DNA of 64,000 nucleotides from Cylindrospermum sp. NIES-4074 (GTDB lineage Bacteria; Cyanobacteriota; Cyanobacteriia; Cyanobacteriales; Nostocaceae): NCBI GenBank assembly GCA_003994795.1, contig AP018269.1, positions 3,519,677 to 3,583,676 of the forward strand, read 5' to 3'. Shown piece by piece: positions 1 to 8,216 of this stretch (position 1 is its first letter; each line of letters starts with the position of its first letter). The notes under the pieces were generated by a model. It saw only the letters and a program-made list of their open reading frames with translations, ran no database searches and was not told where the DNA came from. The position numbers and the translations under genes were made by a program.

Positions 1-278
1 ATAGCTTTTGAGGGGTAACTTTTCATTTCTCAATAAGTTGCTGTAGAAAACTTAGATGAGAATGAGGAATCACGATCAAGTCTTTTGAGAAAACACAATA
101 TCTCGCTTCAAGCCTTAGCTACTGATCAAGCACAATCAATTATGCCTATTTGCCCGGTGGAACTTAGTTCCCGCAGAGGGCAATTTTACCACTTGTAAAA
201 CCTTCTCTGTGGAGATTAAATGCCTTAGCCTGAGGCGGTACGAGATGTCACAAATATATAATATAGGAATTTTTTGAC
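1..278. other. Upstream region without a supported gene
   Basis: A short frame is open from about 43 to 198 on the plus strand, but it has a stop codon directly upstream and no convincing start or family signature. It may be a remnant of a preceding gene. No ribosome binding site or repeat stands out before the dehydratase gene that follows. Confidence 0.3.
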
Positions 279-560
279 ATGGCGCAGCTACTTACAGAGG
301 CAGAAATTCAATCACGGGTCAATCTTCTGTCAGGTTGGACAGTTGAGGGATCGAAATTGCAGATCACCCGCAAATTTAAAGACTTTATCCAGGCAATTGA
401 GTTTGTTAATAAGTTAGTGGAACCTTCTGAGTCCGCAGGACATCATCCAGATATAGAGGTTTCCTACAATAAAGTGAAAATCACATTGACAACACATGAT
501 GCAGGTGGACTAACTCAGAATGACTTTAATCTCGCAGAGGTGATTTCCCAAATCAGTTAA
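279..560 (+). CDS. phhB: Pterin-4a-carbinolamine dehydratase
   Basis: This 93-aa protein has the length and signature of the PCD/DCoH family. The motif GHHPDIEVSYNKV (about residues 54-66) holds the paired active-site histidines, and THDAGGLT (72-79) holds the third histidine and the aspartate. Members dehydrate 4a-hydroxytetrahydropterin so that the pterin cofactor of aromatic amino-acid hydroxylases can be recycled. In cyanobacteria without such hydroxylases the physiological role is unclear. The ATG at 279 is the first start in frame, with only a weak purine stretch upstream. It stands alone: no phenylalanine hydroxylase lies beside it, although another pterin gene sits 13 kb downstream. 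The family assignment is secure; the substrate is inferred. Confidence 0.93.
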   Translation: MAQLLTEAEIQSRVNLLSGWTVEGSKLQITRKFKDFIQAIEFVNKLVEPSESAGHHPDIEVSYNKVKITLTTHDAGGLTQNDFNLAEVISQIS

Positions 561-1133
561 GAAATGGCAACTAAATAACTTACGTAAGTTGGGTTAAGTA
601 AGATAGTCGCATATAGTGCGGATTCAGACAAAGTAACCTAACAAAACTCACCACTAAAATGTATTGGGTTTTGCTTTAGCTCAACCCAAGCTCCAGAATA
701 GAGGTGAACCAAGTTATTAAATTTACATTTCTCAGAGGTTCTATATCACTGTTATTTGGTGCTGGTCTTTCAACAGCGTACATGAATTAAAAGTAGCAAA
801 TACGCCGCATTTAACCGTGTGCTGAGATTATGTACAATGTATTCAGTGAGTGAGTTTTGAGCAGATAATATTATTGAACTTAATCATCTCAGCTTTAAGC
901 TTGATTATCTGACTCAAATGGTTTATAATGACAAGCTATAGATTCAGTGTTTTTGCATAAGTTAATCACATGGATATTTAACGATAAGTTAATCAGTTAT
1001 TAGCTTTGCGAAAACTAAAATTGTAGTAGTGGCAGCTATGCTTCATCCACAGGTTTTAACGAGATGTGGCATGTCTGAGAATTAGGTGCAGCGAATACAA
1101 TTATCTATATAAGGTGTGAGGAGAAAAGGAAAG
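561..1133. other. Intergenic region upstream of the porin gene
   Basis: AT-rich non-coding DNA of about 570 bases. It contains a perfect 14-bp palindrome (AACTTACGTAAGTT, 577-590) just after the dehydratase gene, followed by degenerate text resembling the ACTTACG-type repeats seen elsewhere in the window. The 250 bases before the porin probably hold its promoter and a long 5' leader, but I cannot assign -10 or -35 boxes. No ORF is supported. Confidence 0.4.
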
Positions 1134-2858
1134 ATGTCGAATCTATTGTGGAAAGCCTTAGCGGTTAGCCCAGCAATTTTAGGAGCAACATTGTTAGTCT
1201 CAGCGACAGCAATAGCAGCTCCCAATACCACCGCTGAAGTACCAGCAGCCGAAGAACAAGGTGCAGCAGAAGTTGCCCAAACCCCAGTAATCTTGGCTCA
1301 AACAGCTAATGATGCCAAAGTTTTAGATCAAGTTAAGCGCTACAGCAACGAAGGTAATACTTCCCAGTCTCAAGTAACATCAGTTTCTCAGTTTTCTGAT
1401 GTTCAACCCACCGACTGGGCATTCCAAGCGTTGCAGTCCTTGGTTGAACGCTATGGTTGTATTGCTGGTTACCCCAATGGTACTTATCGCGGTAACCGTG
1501 CTTTGACCCGTTATGAATTTGCCGCTGGTTTAAATGCCTGTTTGGATCGGGTTAACGAATTGATTGCCACAGCAACAGCTGACTTGGTAACAAAGCAGGA
1601 TTTAGCAACCTTACAGCGGTTGCAAGAAGAATTTTCCGCAGAACTGGCAACCTTACGCGGTCGTGTAGATTCTTTAGAAGCGCGTACTGCTGAACTAGAA
1701 GCAAATCAGTTCTCTACCACCACCAAGTTGCAAGGTGAAGCCATTTTTGCTGTCAGCGATGTCTTCGGTGATAGCAGCGGTGATGTTAACAATACTGTCT
1801 TTCAAGACCGAGTACGTTTAGGTTTACAAACCAGCTTCACTGGTAGAGATGTTTTAACCACCCGTTTAGCTGCTGGTAATGCAGAGTCCTTTAGAATACT
1901 AGGTAACAATAATCAACAGGTTGGAGGCGGTGAAGGTCTTCAAACCTTTAATGTCGGTAACACTGGTAGTAACGCTGTCAGAATAGACCGACTGACCTAT
2001 GAAGTTCCCGTTGGGCCTGCTCAAGTTTACTTAGCAGCAGCTGGAGGACAACACAGTCATTACGCGGCTGTCAACAACCCCTACTTCTTTGACAAAACTG
2101 ATGGTGGCAATGGTGCACTGTCTACCTTTGCCTCTGAAAACCCCATCTATCGGATTGGTGGTGGTGCAGGTATCGCGCTCAATGTACCCTTTGGTAAACC
2201 AGGCGGCATCCTAAAATCAAGCTCAATAACTCTAGGTTATTTAGGGTCCGAAGGGAATGATCCTGGCTCTGGTGCAGGTATTTTCAATGGCAATTATGCT
2301 GCTTTAGGACAGTTGAACTTTAGTCTTGGCGATCGCATAGGCGTAGCTGCTACCTACGTTCACGGTTATAGTGGCGCCGGAAGTAACTTATTTGATGGGG
2401 GCGGTGAATTAGGAATTGGTACAAGTGCTTCTCCTGTAGTAGGTACTTCACTAGCTAACAATTTGCCTAACGCATCTTCCAGCAATTCCTACGGTTTGTC
2501 AGTAGCTTTCCGACCCAGCGAGAAATTGTCAGTTAGCGGCTTCGTTTCTTACCACGATGTCACTGGCTTTGGCAACAATGATGATTTTGAAGCTTGGAGT
2601 TATGGCGCTGGTATAGCTTTACCTGACCTTGGTAAAAAAGGTAACGTGTTAGGTATTTTTGGTGGCGCTCAACCTTATTCAATTGGTCGCGTAACTGGCT
2701 CTAACGAAGTTCCATACCAAGTAGAAGGCTTCTACAAATATCGCGTATCAGATAACATCTCAGTAACTCCTGGTGTGATCTGGTTGACCTCTCCTGGTCA
2801 AGGCAAGAATGCCGATGATGCGATTATCGGTACTCTCAGAACAACGTTCACCTTCTAG
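1134..2858 (+). CDS. SLH-domain OprB-type outer-membrane porin
   Basis: Cyanobacterial porin of the iron-uptake/carbohydrate-selective OprB class. A signal peptide runs to about residue 29 of the chosen start (hydrophobic segment, then AIAAP). An SLH domain follows (FSDVQPTDWAFQALQSL ... GYPNGTYRGNRALTRYEFA), which anchors the barrel to periplasmic cell-wall polymer. Next come a short coiled coil rich in Leu/Glu/Arg and a long beta-barrel ending in phenylalanine (TFTF), the usual C-terminal signal for outer-membrane insertion. A GTG at 1116 is also in frame, but AGGAG at 1119-1123 sits at proper spacing for the ATG at 1134, so I prefer that start. A strong rho-independent terminator follows. 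The solute carried cannot be read from sequence; iron or small organic solutes are the usual proposals. Confidence 0.93.
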   Translation: MSNLLWKALAVSPAILGATLLVSATAIAAPNTTAEVPAAEEQGAAEVAQTPVILAQTANDAKVLDQVKRYSNEGNTSQSQVTSVSQFSDVQPTDWAFQALQSLVERYGCIAGYPNGTYRGNRALTRYEFAAGLNACLDRVNELIATATADLVTKQDLATLQRLQEEFSAELATLRGRVDSLEARTAELEANQFSTTTKLQGEAIFAVSDVFGDSSGDVNNTVFQDRVRLGLQTSFTGRDVLTTRLAAGNAESFRILGNNNQQVGGGEGLQTFNVGNTGSNAVRIDRLTYEVPVGPAQVYLAAAGGQHSHYAAVNNPYFFDKTDGGNGALSTFASENPIYRIGGGAGIALNVPFGKPGGILKSSSITLGYLGSEGNDPGSGAGIFNGNYAALGQLNFSLGDRIGVAATYVHGYSGAGSNLFDGGGELGIGTSASPVVGTSLANNLPNASSSNSYGLSVAFRPSEKLSVSGFVSYHDVTGFGNNDDFEAWSYGAGIALPDLGKKGNVLGIFGGAQPYSIGRVTGSNEVPYQVEGFYKYRVSDNISVTPGVIWLTSPGQGKNADDAIIGTLRTTFTF

Positions 2859-2897
2859 AGCGTTGCTCATCTGCCGACAATTTTGAAATTTATTACT

Positions 2898-2927
2898 CCC
2901 CGCCATTAGGCGGGGTTTTTTGTTTTT
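2898..2927 (+). terminator. Rho-independent terminator of the porin gene
   Basis: Perfect 7-bp GC stem CCCCGCC / GGCGGGG with an ATTA loop (2898-2915), followed by TTTTTTGTTTTT. It lies 40 bases after the porin stop codon. Confidence 0.93.
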
Positions 2928-3016
2928 GGATGGGAATCAGGACAAACCCCAGTGGAGAACCGGAATATACTAGAAGATGATATTGAGCATTCATCCTTTA
3001 TCCTTGATCATTACCT

Positions 3017-3454
3017 GTGGAACTATCGTGTAAATCTGAGTACGCAATTCTGGCTTTGTTAGAAATGGCAACTCATTACAACAGTGGTGAACCGATGCAA
3101 ATTCGACAAATTGCCGCACAACAAAATATCCCTGATCGCTATTTAGAACAGCTACTAGCGACCTTGAGACGTGGGGGTATAGTCAAGAGTCAACGTGGCT
3201 CTAAAGGCGGCTATCTGTTGACGCGAGAACCTTGGAAAATCAGCATTTTAGAGATTTTAAAATGTTTAGAAGGGTTAGATGTGCGGACATATGAGGAAGA
3301 TATCAATCCCAAAACTGTAGACAGTTCTGTTGTAGAGGAAATCTGGCAAGAAGCTTCTCAGGCCGCAAATTCCGTCTTGCAAAAATATTCACTTCAGGAT
3401 CTCTGTGAAAAAAGAGATTCACGGCGGCAGCTGGATATCATGTACTACATTTAG
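3017..3454 (+). CDS. Rrf2-family transcriptional regulator (CymR-like context)
   Basis: A 145-aa winged-helix regulator of the Rrf2 family. The N-terminus (SCKSEYAILALLEMA), the recognition region (IRQIAAQQNIPDRYLEQLL) and the wing (GGIVKSQRGSKGGYLL) are all typical. It lacks the three closely spaced cysteines that hold the Fe-S cluster in IscR; its three cysteines lie far apart (near residues 5, 83 and 129). It is therefore more like CymR, the cysteine-metabolism repressor that in Bacillus and Staphylococcus binds cysteine synthase CysK. The next gene, 84 bp downstream, is cysK. The start is GTG at 3017, with no strong ribosome binding site. The family is clear; regulation of sulfur metabolism is inference from the neighbour. 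Confidence 0.88.
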   Translation: MELSCKSEYAILALLEMATHYNSGEPMQIRQIAAQQNIPDRYLEQLLATLRRGGIVKSQRGSKGGYLLTREPWKISILEILKCLEGLDVRTYEEDINPKTVDSSVVEEIWQEASQAANSVLQKYSLQDLCEKRDSRRQLDIMYYI

Positions 3455-3504
3455 TAAGTGGTCTAATTACCAATGACTAACGGCAAAGGTTCATCAATAA
3501 TAAC

Positions 3505-3532
3505 TAAGGATTAATGACTAAGGACTAAGAAC
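3505..3532. repeat. Heptanucleotide tandem repeat (STRR) before cysK
   Basis: Four degenerate heptamers in a row: TAAGGAT, TAATGAC, TAAGGAC, TAAGAAC. They end just before the cysK start codon and probably displace any normal ribosome binding site. Confidence 0.8.
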
Positions 3533-3537
3533 TAATT

Positions 3538-4500
3538 ATGCGGATTGCTCGTAACATTACAGAACTGGTTGGTCGTACACCCCTAGTGCAATTGAACCGC
3601 ATACCCCAGGATTTAGGGTGTGTGGCTCAGATTGTGGTGAAGCTGGAAAGCTTAAACCCTTCTGCATCTGTCAAAGACCGAATTGGGGTGAGTATGATTA
3701 ATGCCGCCGAGAAGCAAGGGCTAATTGCTCCTGGTAAGACATTGTTGGTCGAGCCTACATCCGGCAATACAGGAATCGCTTTGGCTATGGCGGCCGCAGC
3801 TAAGGGTTATCGGTTAATTTTGACGATGCCAGAAACCATGAGTGGGGAGCGACGGGCTATGTTGCGAGCCTATGGGGCGGAACTGGAACTCACACCAGGT
3901 ATTGAGGGCATGAGTGGGTCTATTCGGCGGGCACAGGAGATAGTGGAGACAACGCCAAATGCCTATATGTTGCAACAGTTCCGCAATCCAGCGAATGCCA
4001 AAGTACATCAGGAAACCACAGCAGAAGAAATCTGGTCAGATACTGACGGACAGGTAGATATAATTGTGGCAGGTGTGGGCACAGGTGGTACGATAACTGG
4101 TGTAGCGGAGGTGCTGAAAAAACGTAAGCCGAGCTTTCAAGCGATCGCAGTTGAACCAGCCAATAGCCCAGTATTATCCGGAGGCAGACCAGGCCCCCAT
4201 AAAATTCAAGGCATTGGGGCTGGGTTTATTCCGCAAGTGCTACAGCTAAAATTAATTAATGAGGTGATTACTGTCACCGATGAAGAAGCGATCGACTACG
4301 GTCGGCGTTTAGCAAGAGAAGAAGGGCTACTATCTGGTATTTCTAGCGGAGCAGCTTTATGTGCGGCAATTCGTGTCGCTCAACGTCAAGAAAACAAGGG
4401 GCGCTTAATTGTCATGATTCAGCCCAGTTTTGGCGAGAGATATTTGAGTACACCGTTGTTCCAAGACCTAGAGGCAAAGGTAGCAGCTAGCATCAGCTAA
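3538..4500 (+). CDS. cysK: Cysteine synthase A (O-acetylserine sulfhydrylase)
   Basis: A 320-aa PLP enzyme that makes cysteine from O-acetylserine and sulfide, the last step of sulfate assimilation. The PLP lysine lies in [11 protein letters not shown] (about residues 40-50). The substrate loop is [11 protein letters not shown], the phosphate-binding loop [10 protein letters not shown], and the late motif SGISSGAA. Length is normal for the family. The ATG at 3538 lies directly after a heptamer repeat array, and I see no strong Shine-Dalgarno sequence. An Rrf2 regulator lies upstream and a J-domain gene 22 bp downstream, so the last two may be co-transcribed. CysK and CysM are hard to separate from sequence alone; the motifs favour CysK. 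Confidence 0.95.
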   Translation: MRIARNITELVGRTPLVQLNRIPQDLGCVAQIVVKLESLNPSASVKDRIGVSMINAAEKQGLIAPGKTLLVEPTSGNTGIALAMAAAAKGYRLILTMPETMSGERRAMLRAYGAELELTPGIEGMSGSIRRAQEIVETTPNAYMLQQFRNPANAKVHQETTAEEIWSDTDGQVDIIVAGVGTGGTITGVAEVLKKRKPSFQAIAVEPANSPVLSGGRPGPHKIQGIGAGFIPQVLQLKLINEVITVTDEEAIDYGRRLAREEGLLSGISSGAALCAAIRVAQRQENKGRLIVMIQPSFGERYLSTPLFQDLEAKVAASIS

Positions 4501-4522
4501 CAATAAATCGGATTTATGGTTA

Positions 4523-5215
4523 ATGGTCGATTCTAACCACTACAAAACCCTCAAAATTAGTCCCAGTGCTAGCCAAGCGGAGATTAAGCAAGCTTATCGC
4601 CGCTTGGTGAAATTATTTCATCCTGACAGTCAACAGGAAACAGCAGATCACGAACAGATTGTTCGCATCAATGCAGCCTATGAAGTCTTAGGCGACACAC
4701 AAAATCGCCTCAATTATGACCAACAACTGCGAGACAATTCCCAAAAATCAACTATCCCTCGGCAACAGCGTACAGCAACCGCTCAAAAACGTTACCAGGC
4801 AACAAGGCAAACGGGGCGGGATGCTGATGAACAAGTTGAAGAATGGCTACGCCGAGTTTATAAACCAGTTAATCGCTTGCTTTGCGGCATTCTCAGTTCT
4901 CTAGAGGAACAAATCGAGGAATTAGCCGCTGATCCTTTTGATGATGAATTATTAGACGAATTTCAGGATTACTTAGAATCCTGTCGAGATGATTTGAAGG
5001 AAGCCCAAATTATTTTTCGTTCTTTGCCGAATCCTGCTAGTTTGGCAGCAACGGCTGCTCACCTCTACTACTGCATGAGTCAAGTTGGTGATGGCATAGA
5101 GGAGTTGGCGTACTTTCCGTTAAGCTACGACGATCGCTATTTACACACAGGTCAAGAACTATTCCGCATAGCTAAAAGACTGCTCCGTGAAGCTCAAGTT
5201 TCGGTTAGTAAATGA
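4523..5215 (+). CDS. J-domain (DnaJ-type) co-chaperone
   Basis: A 230-aa protein with an N-terminal J domain (residues about 4-66) that includes the essential HPD tripeptide (LFHPDSQQ). J domains stimulate the ATPase of DnaK-type Hsp70s. There is no Gly/Phe-rich region, zinc finger or substrate-binding domain of full DnaJ. The remaining 160 residues are acidic and helical (EEQIEELAADPFDDELLDEFQDYLESC) and probably recruit a specific client. It starts 22 bp after cysK on the same strand. The client protein is unknown. Confidence 0.88.
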   Translation: MVDSNHYKTLKISPSASQAEIKQAYRRLVKLFHPDSQQETADHEQIVRINAAYEVLGDTQNRLNYDQQLRDNSQKSTIPRQQRTATAQKRYQATRQTGRDADEQVEEWLRRVYKPVNRLLCGILSSLEEQIEELAADPFDDELLDEFQDYLESCRDDLKEAQIIFRSLPNPASLAATAAHLYYCMSQVGDGIEELAYFPLSYDDRYLHTGQELFRIAKRLLREAQVSVSK

Positions 5216-5254
5216 AATTTCCTCAAATTCACAAAATATCATCCACGATAACCG

Positions 5255-5286
5255 TACCACCATCATAAGTGGTATTTGCCTTTTTG
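5255..5286 (+). terminator. Possible terminator after the J-domain gene
   Basis: A 6-bp perfect stem TACCAC / GTGGTA with an 8-base loop (5255-5274), followed by TTTGCCTTTTT. It is weak but correctly placed. Confidence 0.5.
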
Positions 5287-6477
5287 GGTGGATTTTTAGC
5301 TTATATTGTATGTAAAAACTTAGAGGTATTAGGTAGGATAGGCATCTTCAATCCGAAGGCGGCTAGCGATCGCAACGACGTGAGCGCAACACACCTTTTA
5401 AACTAGAACCCGGTATTAGGGATCTACCCAAAGCGTCTTTAATAGATGAAAATCGTTGCAAATTTCAACCTGATCTAACCCCGCCCGAAGTGATCGCGCC
5501 AGATGGTAACTGCGTCTCAGGCACGCTATGTGTAGGCGTTACCTGCCCTTTGCGCTTACGCCCTAAAGACACCTACCAAAACTTTCCACTAAGAATTGTG
5601 AACATATCATTACCTGGGCATAAGCAGATGGGCGATGACTGCAAAGTAATAGTGATAAATAGTACTATTATTGAGTAAATAGAAGCGTGTAATTACAGTG
5701 TTAAATAAGTGGGAATGAGTTGGTATAGTCTACTATCAGCGACTTGTCCTCAGAATTAATCATGACAAGTACATTTTTCTCTATTAGCAAAATATTAATA
5801 CTATGTATATATGCGTAAAATAGTAATTTTATTACTTAAATAGATTTACTTAGGTTAAATCATGAATAAATCTATTTTCTTTGTTCAGATAATAAATAAA
5901 TTCTAATAGATTATCAGTTGCTATTGGCTGTAAATCTGCTTATTATCTTTTCAAATACATCATCTTTTTACTTCTTAAGACAGATGACAATCAAAACTTT
6001 AGTGGTTAAGCAGCTAGTAGTTGGCGGGGTCAAATGAGCGATCAGATCAAGTCCAGAAGTGTTGAATCTCGCTATTAAACTTGACAATTTTTGGGTTTTA
6101 CCCCATCTATCTCACTTATTTATTGAGGAATAGAGTCAGTAGCTGATTGAATTTGGTATCACAAATCTGAACGCACAACTTGGCTACAATCCTCAAAATC
6201 TTAACATTCAATACTTCTGGTATCCATACTTTCACTCTATTTTGCCCCTCATGATACGTTCGCTAGATTTACCCCAGCTTCTTTAACACAAAAAATAAAG
6301 AATATTTTCATGGAGTGATGACGCTTATGTTTGAGCGCGTGATTTGTAGTGGCTAAGGGATGCAACGCTCTGACGTTTCGGACTGACTAAAGCAAGCAGG
6401 GGAGACGAATCATGAACAAGACACCTAAGAGCTAAAGCGAGCATGTAAAGTACTACTAGTAGAAAAGGATGAAGAAG
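5287..6477. other. Long AT-rich intergenic region
   Basis: About 1.2 kb without a supported gene. One HIP1 octamer lies near 5367. From about 5385 to 5678 a frame is open with text such as KASLIDENRCKFQPDL, but it has no start or ribosome binding site, changes character midway and looks like gene debris. The rest is very AT-rich. Near 6413 a tiny ORF (MNKTPKS) has a GGGAG-like site before it; a leader peptide is possible but not demonstrable. The sequence just upstream of 6478 is likely to carry the promoter of the two-gene island. Confidence 0.35.
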
Positions 6478-8151
6478 ATGGAATCAACAATTCTTACAGA
6501 TTATGACATGGTTCTTTCTCTTAGCGAAAGCACCATAAATTTACTGTTCTCTACGCTTTTGCAGAAAAACATAATTCATCAACGATGGAACATAATTATT
6601 ACTGGAGACGATGATGATAAGGTTAAAGAAATTAAATTTAATGAAGAGAATTTTCAAGATTCTCTACAAGATGCCATTACTAAGAATGAGTTGAAATATG
6701 CTTTAAATTTTGAAATGGCTTCTCCCACTATTTCTATCGATCCAGATGAGAGATTGATTGTCCGTTTGTGTATTCCTTTTCAAAAAGGAACTCTATATCG
6801 ATTCACCCTAAGAAGAAAGATCAAAGAAATACATATTAACAATTCGCAATACGCATTCAAAGTCAAGTTAAAAAAGATAGAAAAGAATGTAGAAACTACT
6901 AATTGGATAACTGAAGAATCTAAAGAAAGGTTTGAAAAAATATGCCAAGAGATTGGATTGCCACAAGAAATATTTACTATTGAAAGTCTATTTTTAGATT
7001 TAGAGAATGCGAATTATGCAGATTATGATAAGGATCTCACTAATATACCAATCGAAGATGTGGAATTGAAGTCTATCTTTCAAAATCTCCTTGGTAACGT
7101 GTTCGGAAATTTGGCAAAAACAAAAAATCCTTATATTTTAGGCTATGCAGTCAAATTACCAAAATATGAGAATCAGCCAAAAGCACTTTTTCAACCAACA
7201 GCTTGTCGTTTTTCAACTTCATACAGGAGCAAACAAGAAAATAATACCAATGCCATAAACTATTTGATGATGACGAAAAATAGAAGTTTTCCAGAGGGAC
7301 AACAAAATCTCAATAAAAGTTTACTAGAGAAAATAACAATAAATAATGAAATAGATGATGGAGTATTTGCTATTGACTATGAATTATTTGGGAAAAATCT
7401 GATTAAACCTTTACTTGACGCAATTAGTGAAGGCATTAAATTAGATGATTCTAAACCTGAATTATTTTATGATCTAAAAAAAACTGATTTCTTAATCAAG
7501 ACATCTTCAAAAAAAAGAGAAAAATTCAATCAGATAGCTTCCGATTTATTGAAGGATACATACCTATATTTGGAGAAAAATCTGACTGTTTCAGGTTGCC
7601 TAAAAAATGACTCTAAGACTAAGAAAAATCTAGTTTTAGAATGCGCTGTGGATTACTACGTTGATATTAAAATCGAGCCTTATGGTATTTTTCATGGGGG
7701 GCGCTACGAAAAGTATAGTGCAAAGCTTTCGACGACAGGACAATATAAGGAAGGGCCAGAAGGCAAAAAAGGTATTCCTGGCTTTATTAAAATATCAATT
7801 CAGCCAGATACACAAGGAAAAATGGAGATAAAGATTGATGAATTCCGAATTCCGGCTATAGGCTATGAAAGAGAGAATATTCCTAGTGCAGATTATGATG
7901 TAGTAGCTGCACTTAACAATAGTGCTGCCAAAAAGGAGATAGATAAAGATGCTGAAAATGCAATGAATAATGTAAAAGAAATTCTTAATAAATTAAAAGA
8001 TAATCTTCAACAAAAAATTAATTCTCTGACAGTTAATAAACTAATTCTGCCTTTAGGTAAGATTTATACTTTTAATAGGATTCAGCTTAACGAAGCAGAT
8101 CTAGGTGACAACACTATTCTATTCACTGTAGGTTATGCAAGGATGGAGTAA
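6478..8151 (+). CDS. Unknown protein, possible P47/TULIP-like fold (first gene of island)
   Basis: I do not recognise this about 557-aa protein with certainty. It has no signal peptide or membrane segment and is Lys/Asn/Ile-rich. The N-terminus (TDYDMVLSLSESTINLLF) recalls the opening of clostridial P47/OrfX TULIP proteins (a D-x-V ... S ... N pattern). The C-terminal segment, an amphipathic helix rich in Lys/Glu/Asn followed by PLGKIYTFNRIQL and a final hydrophobic strand (ILFTVGYARME), would suit a lipid-binding TULIP or a lectin-like beta fold. This is motif resemblance only. An ATG at 6469 is also in frame, but AAGGA at 6465-6469 has good spacing to the ATG at 6478. The second island gene follows after 65 bp on the same strand. 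Base composition is clearly more AT-rich than the flanking genes. Confidence 0.7.
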   Translation: MESTILTDYDMVLSLSESTINLLFSTLLQKNIIHQRWNIIITGDDDDKVKEIKFNEENFQDSLQDAITKNELKYALNFEMASPTISIDPDERLIVRLCIPFQKGTLYRFTLRRKIKEIHINNSQYAFKVKLKKIEKNVETTNWITEESKERFEKICQEIGLPQEIFTIESLFLDLENANYADYDKDLTNIPIEDVELKSIFQNLLGNVFGNLAKTKNPYILGYAVKLPKYENQPKALFQPTACRFSTSYRSKQENNTNAINYLMMTKNRSFPEGQQNLNKSLLEKITINNEIDDGVFAIDYELFGKNLIKPLLDAISEGIKLDDSKPELFYDLKKTDFLIKTSSKKREKFNQIASDLLKDTYLYLEKNLTVSGCLKNDSKTKKNLVLECAVDYYVDIKIEPYGIFHGGRYEKYSAKLSTTGQYKEGPEGKKGIPGFIKISIQPDTQGKMEIKIDEFRIPAIGYERENIPSADYDVVAALNNSAAKKEIDKDAENAMNNVKEILNKLKDNLQQKINSLTVNKLILPLGKIYTFNRIQLNEADLGDNTILFTVGYARME

Positions 8152-8216
8152 TAGTAATACTAACCCATCAAAAATACTTAAGTTAATTAAACATCAAGCA
8201 AGGAGAGGAGCAAATT

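Noticed and set aside
3017-3454. Considered as IscR
   Set aside because: The three clustered cysteines that bind the iron-sulfur cluster are missing.
5490-5678. 62-codon ORF in the gap before the two-gene island
   Set aside because: No ATG with ribosome binding site and no family signature. The frame is also open upstream without a start, so it looks like gene debris.
6301-6470. Considered as part of a group II intron or tRNA-like structure
   Set aside because: I could not find conserved intron domain V, a cloverleaf, or a GGTTCGAATCC-type T-loop.
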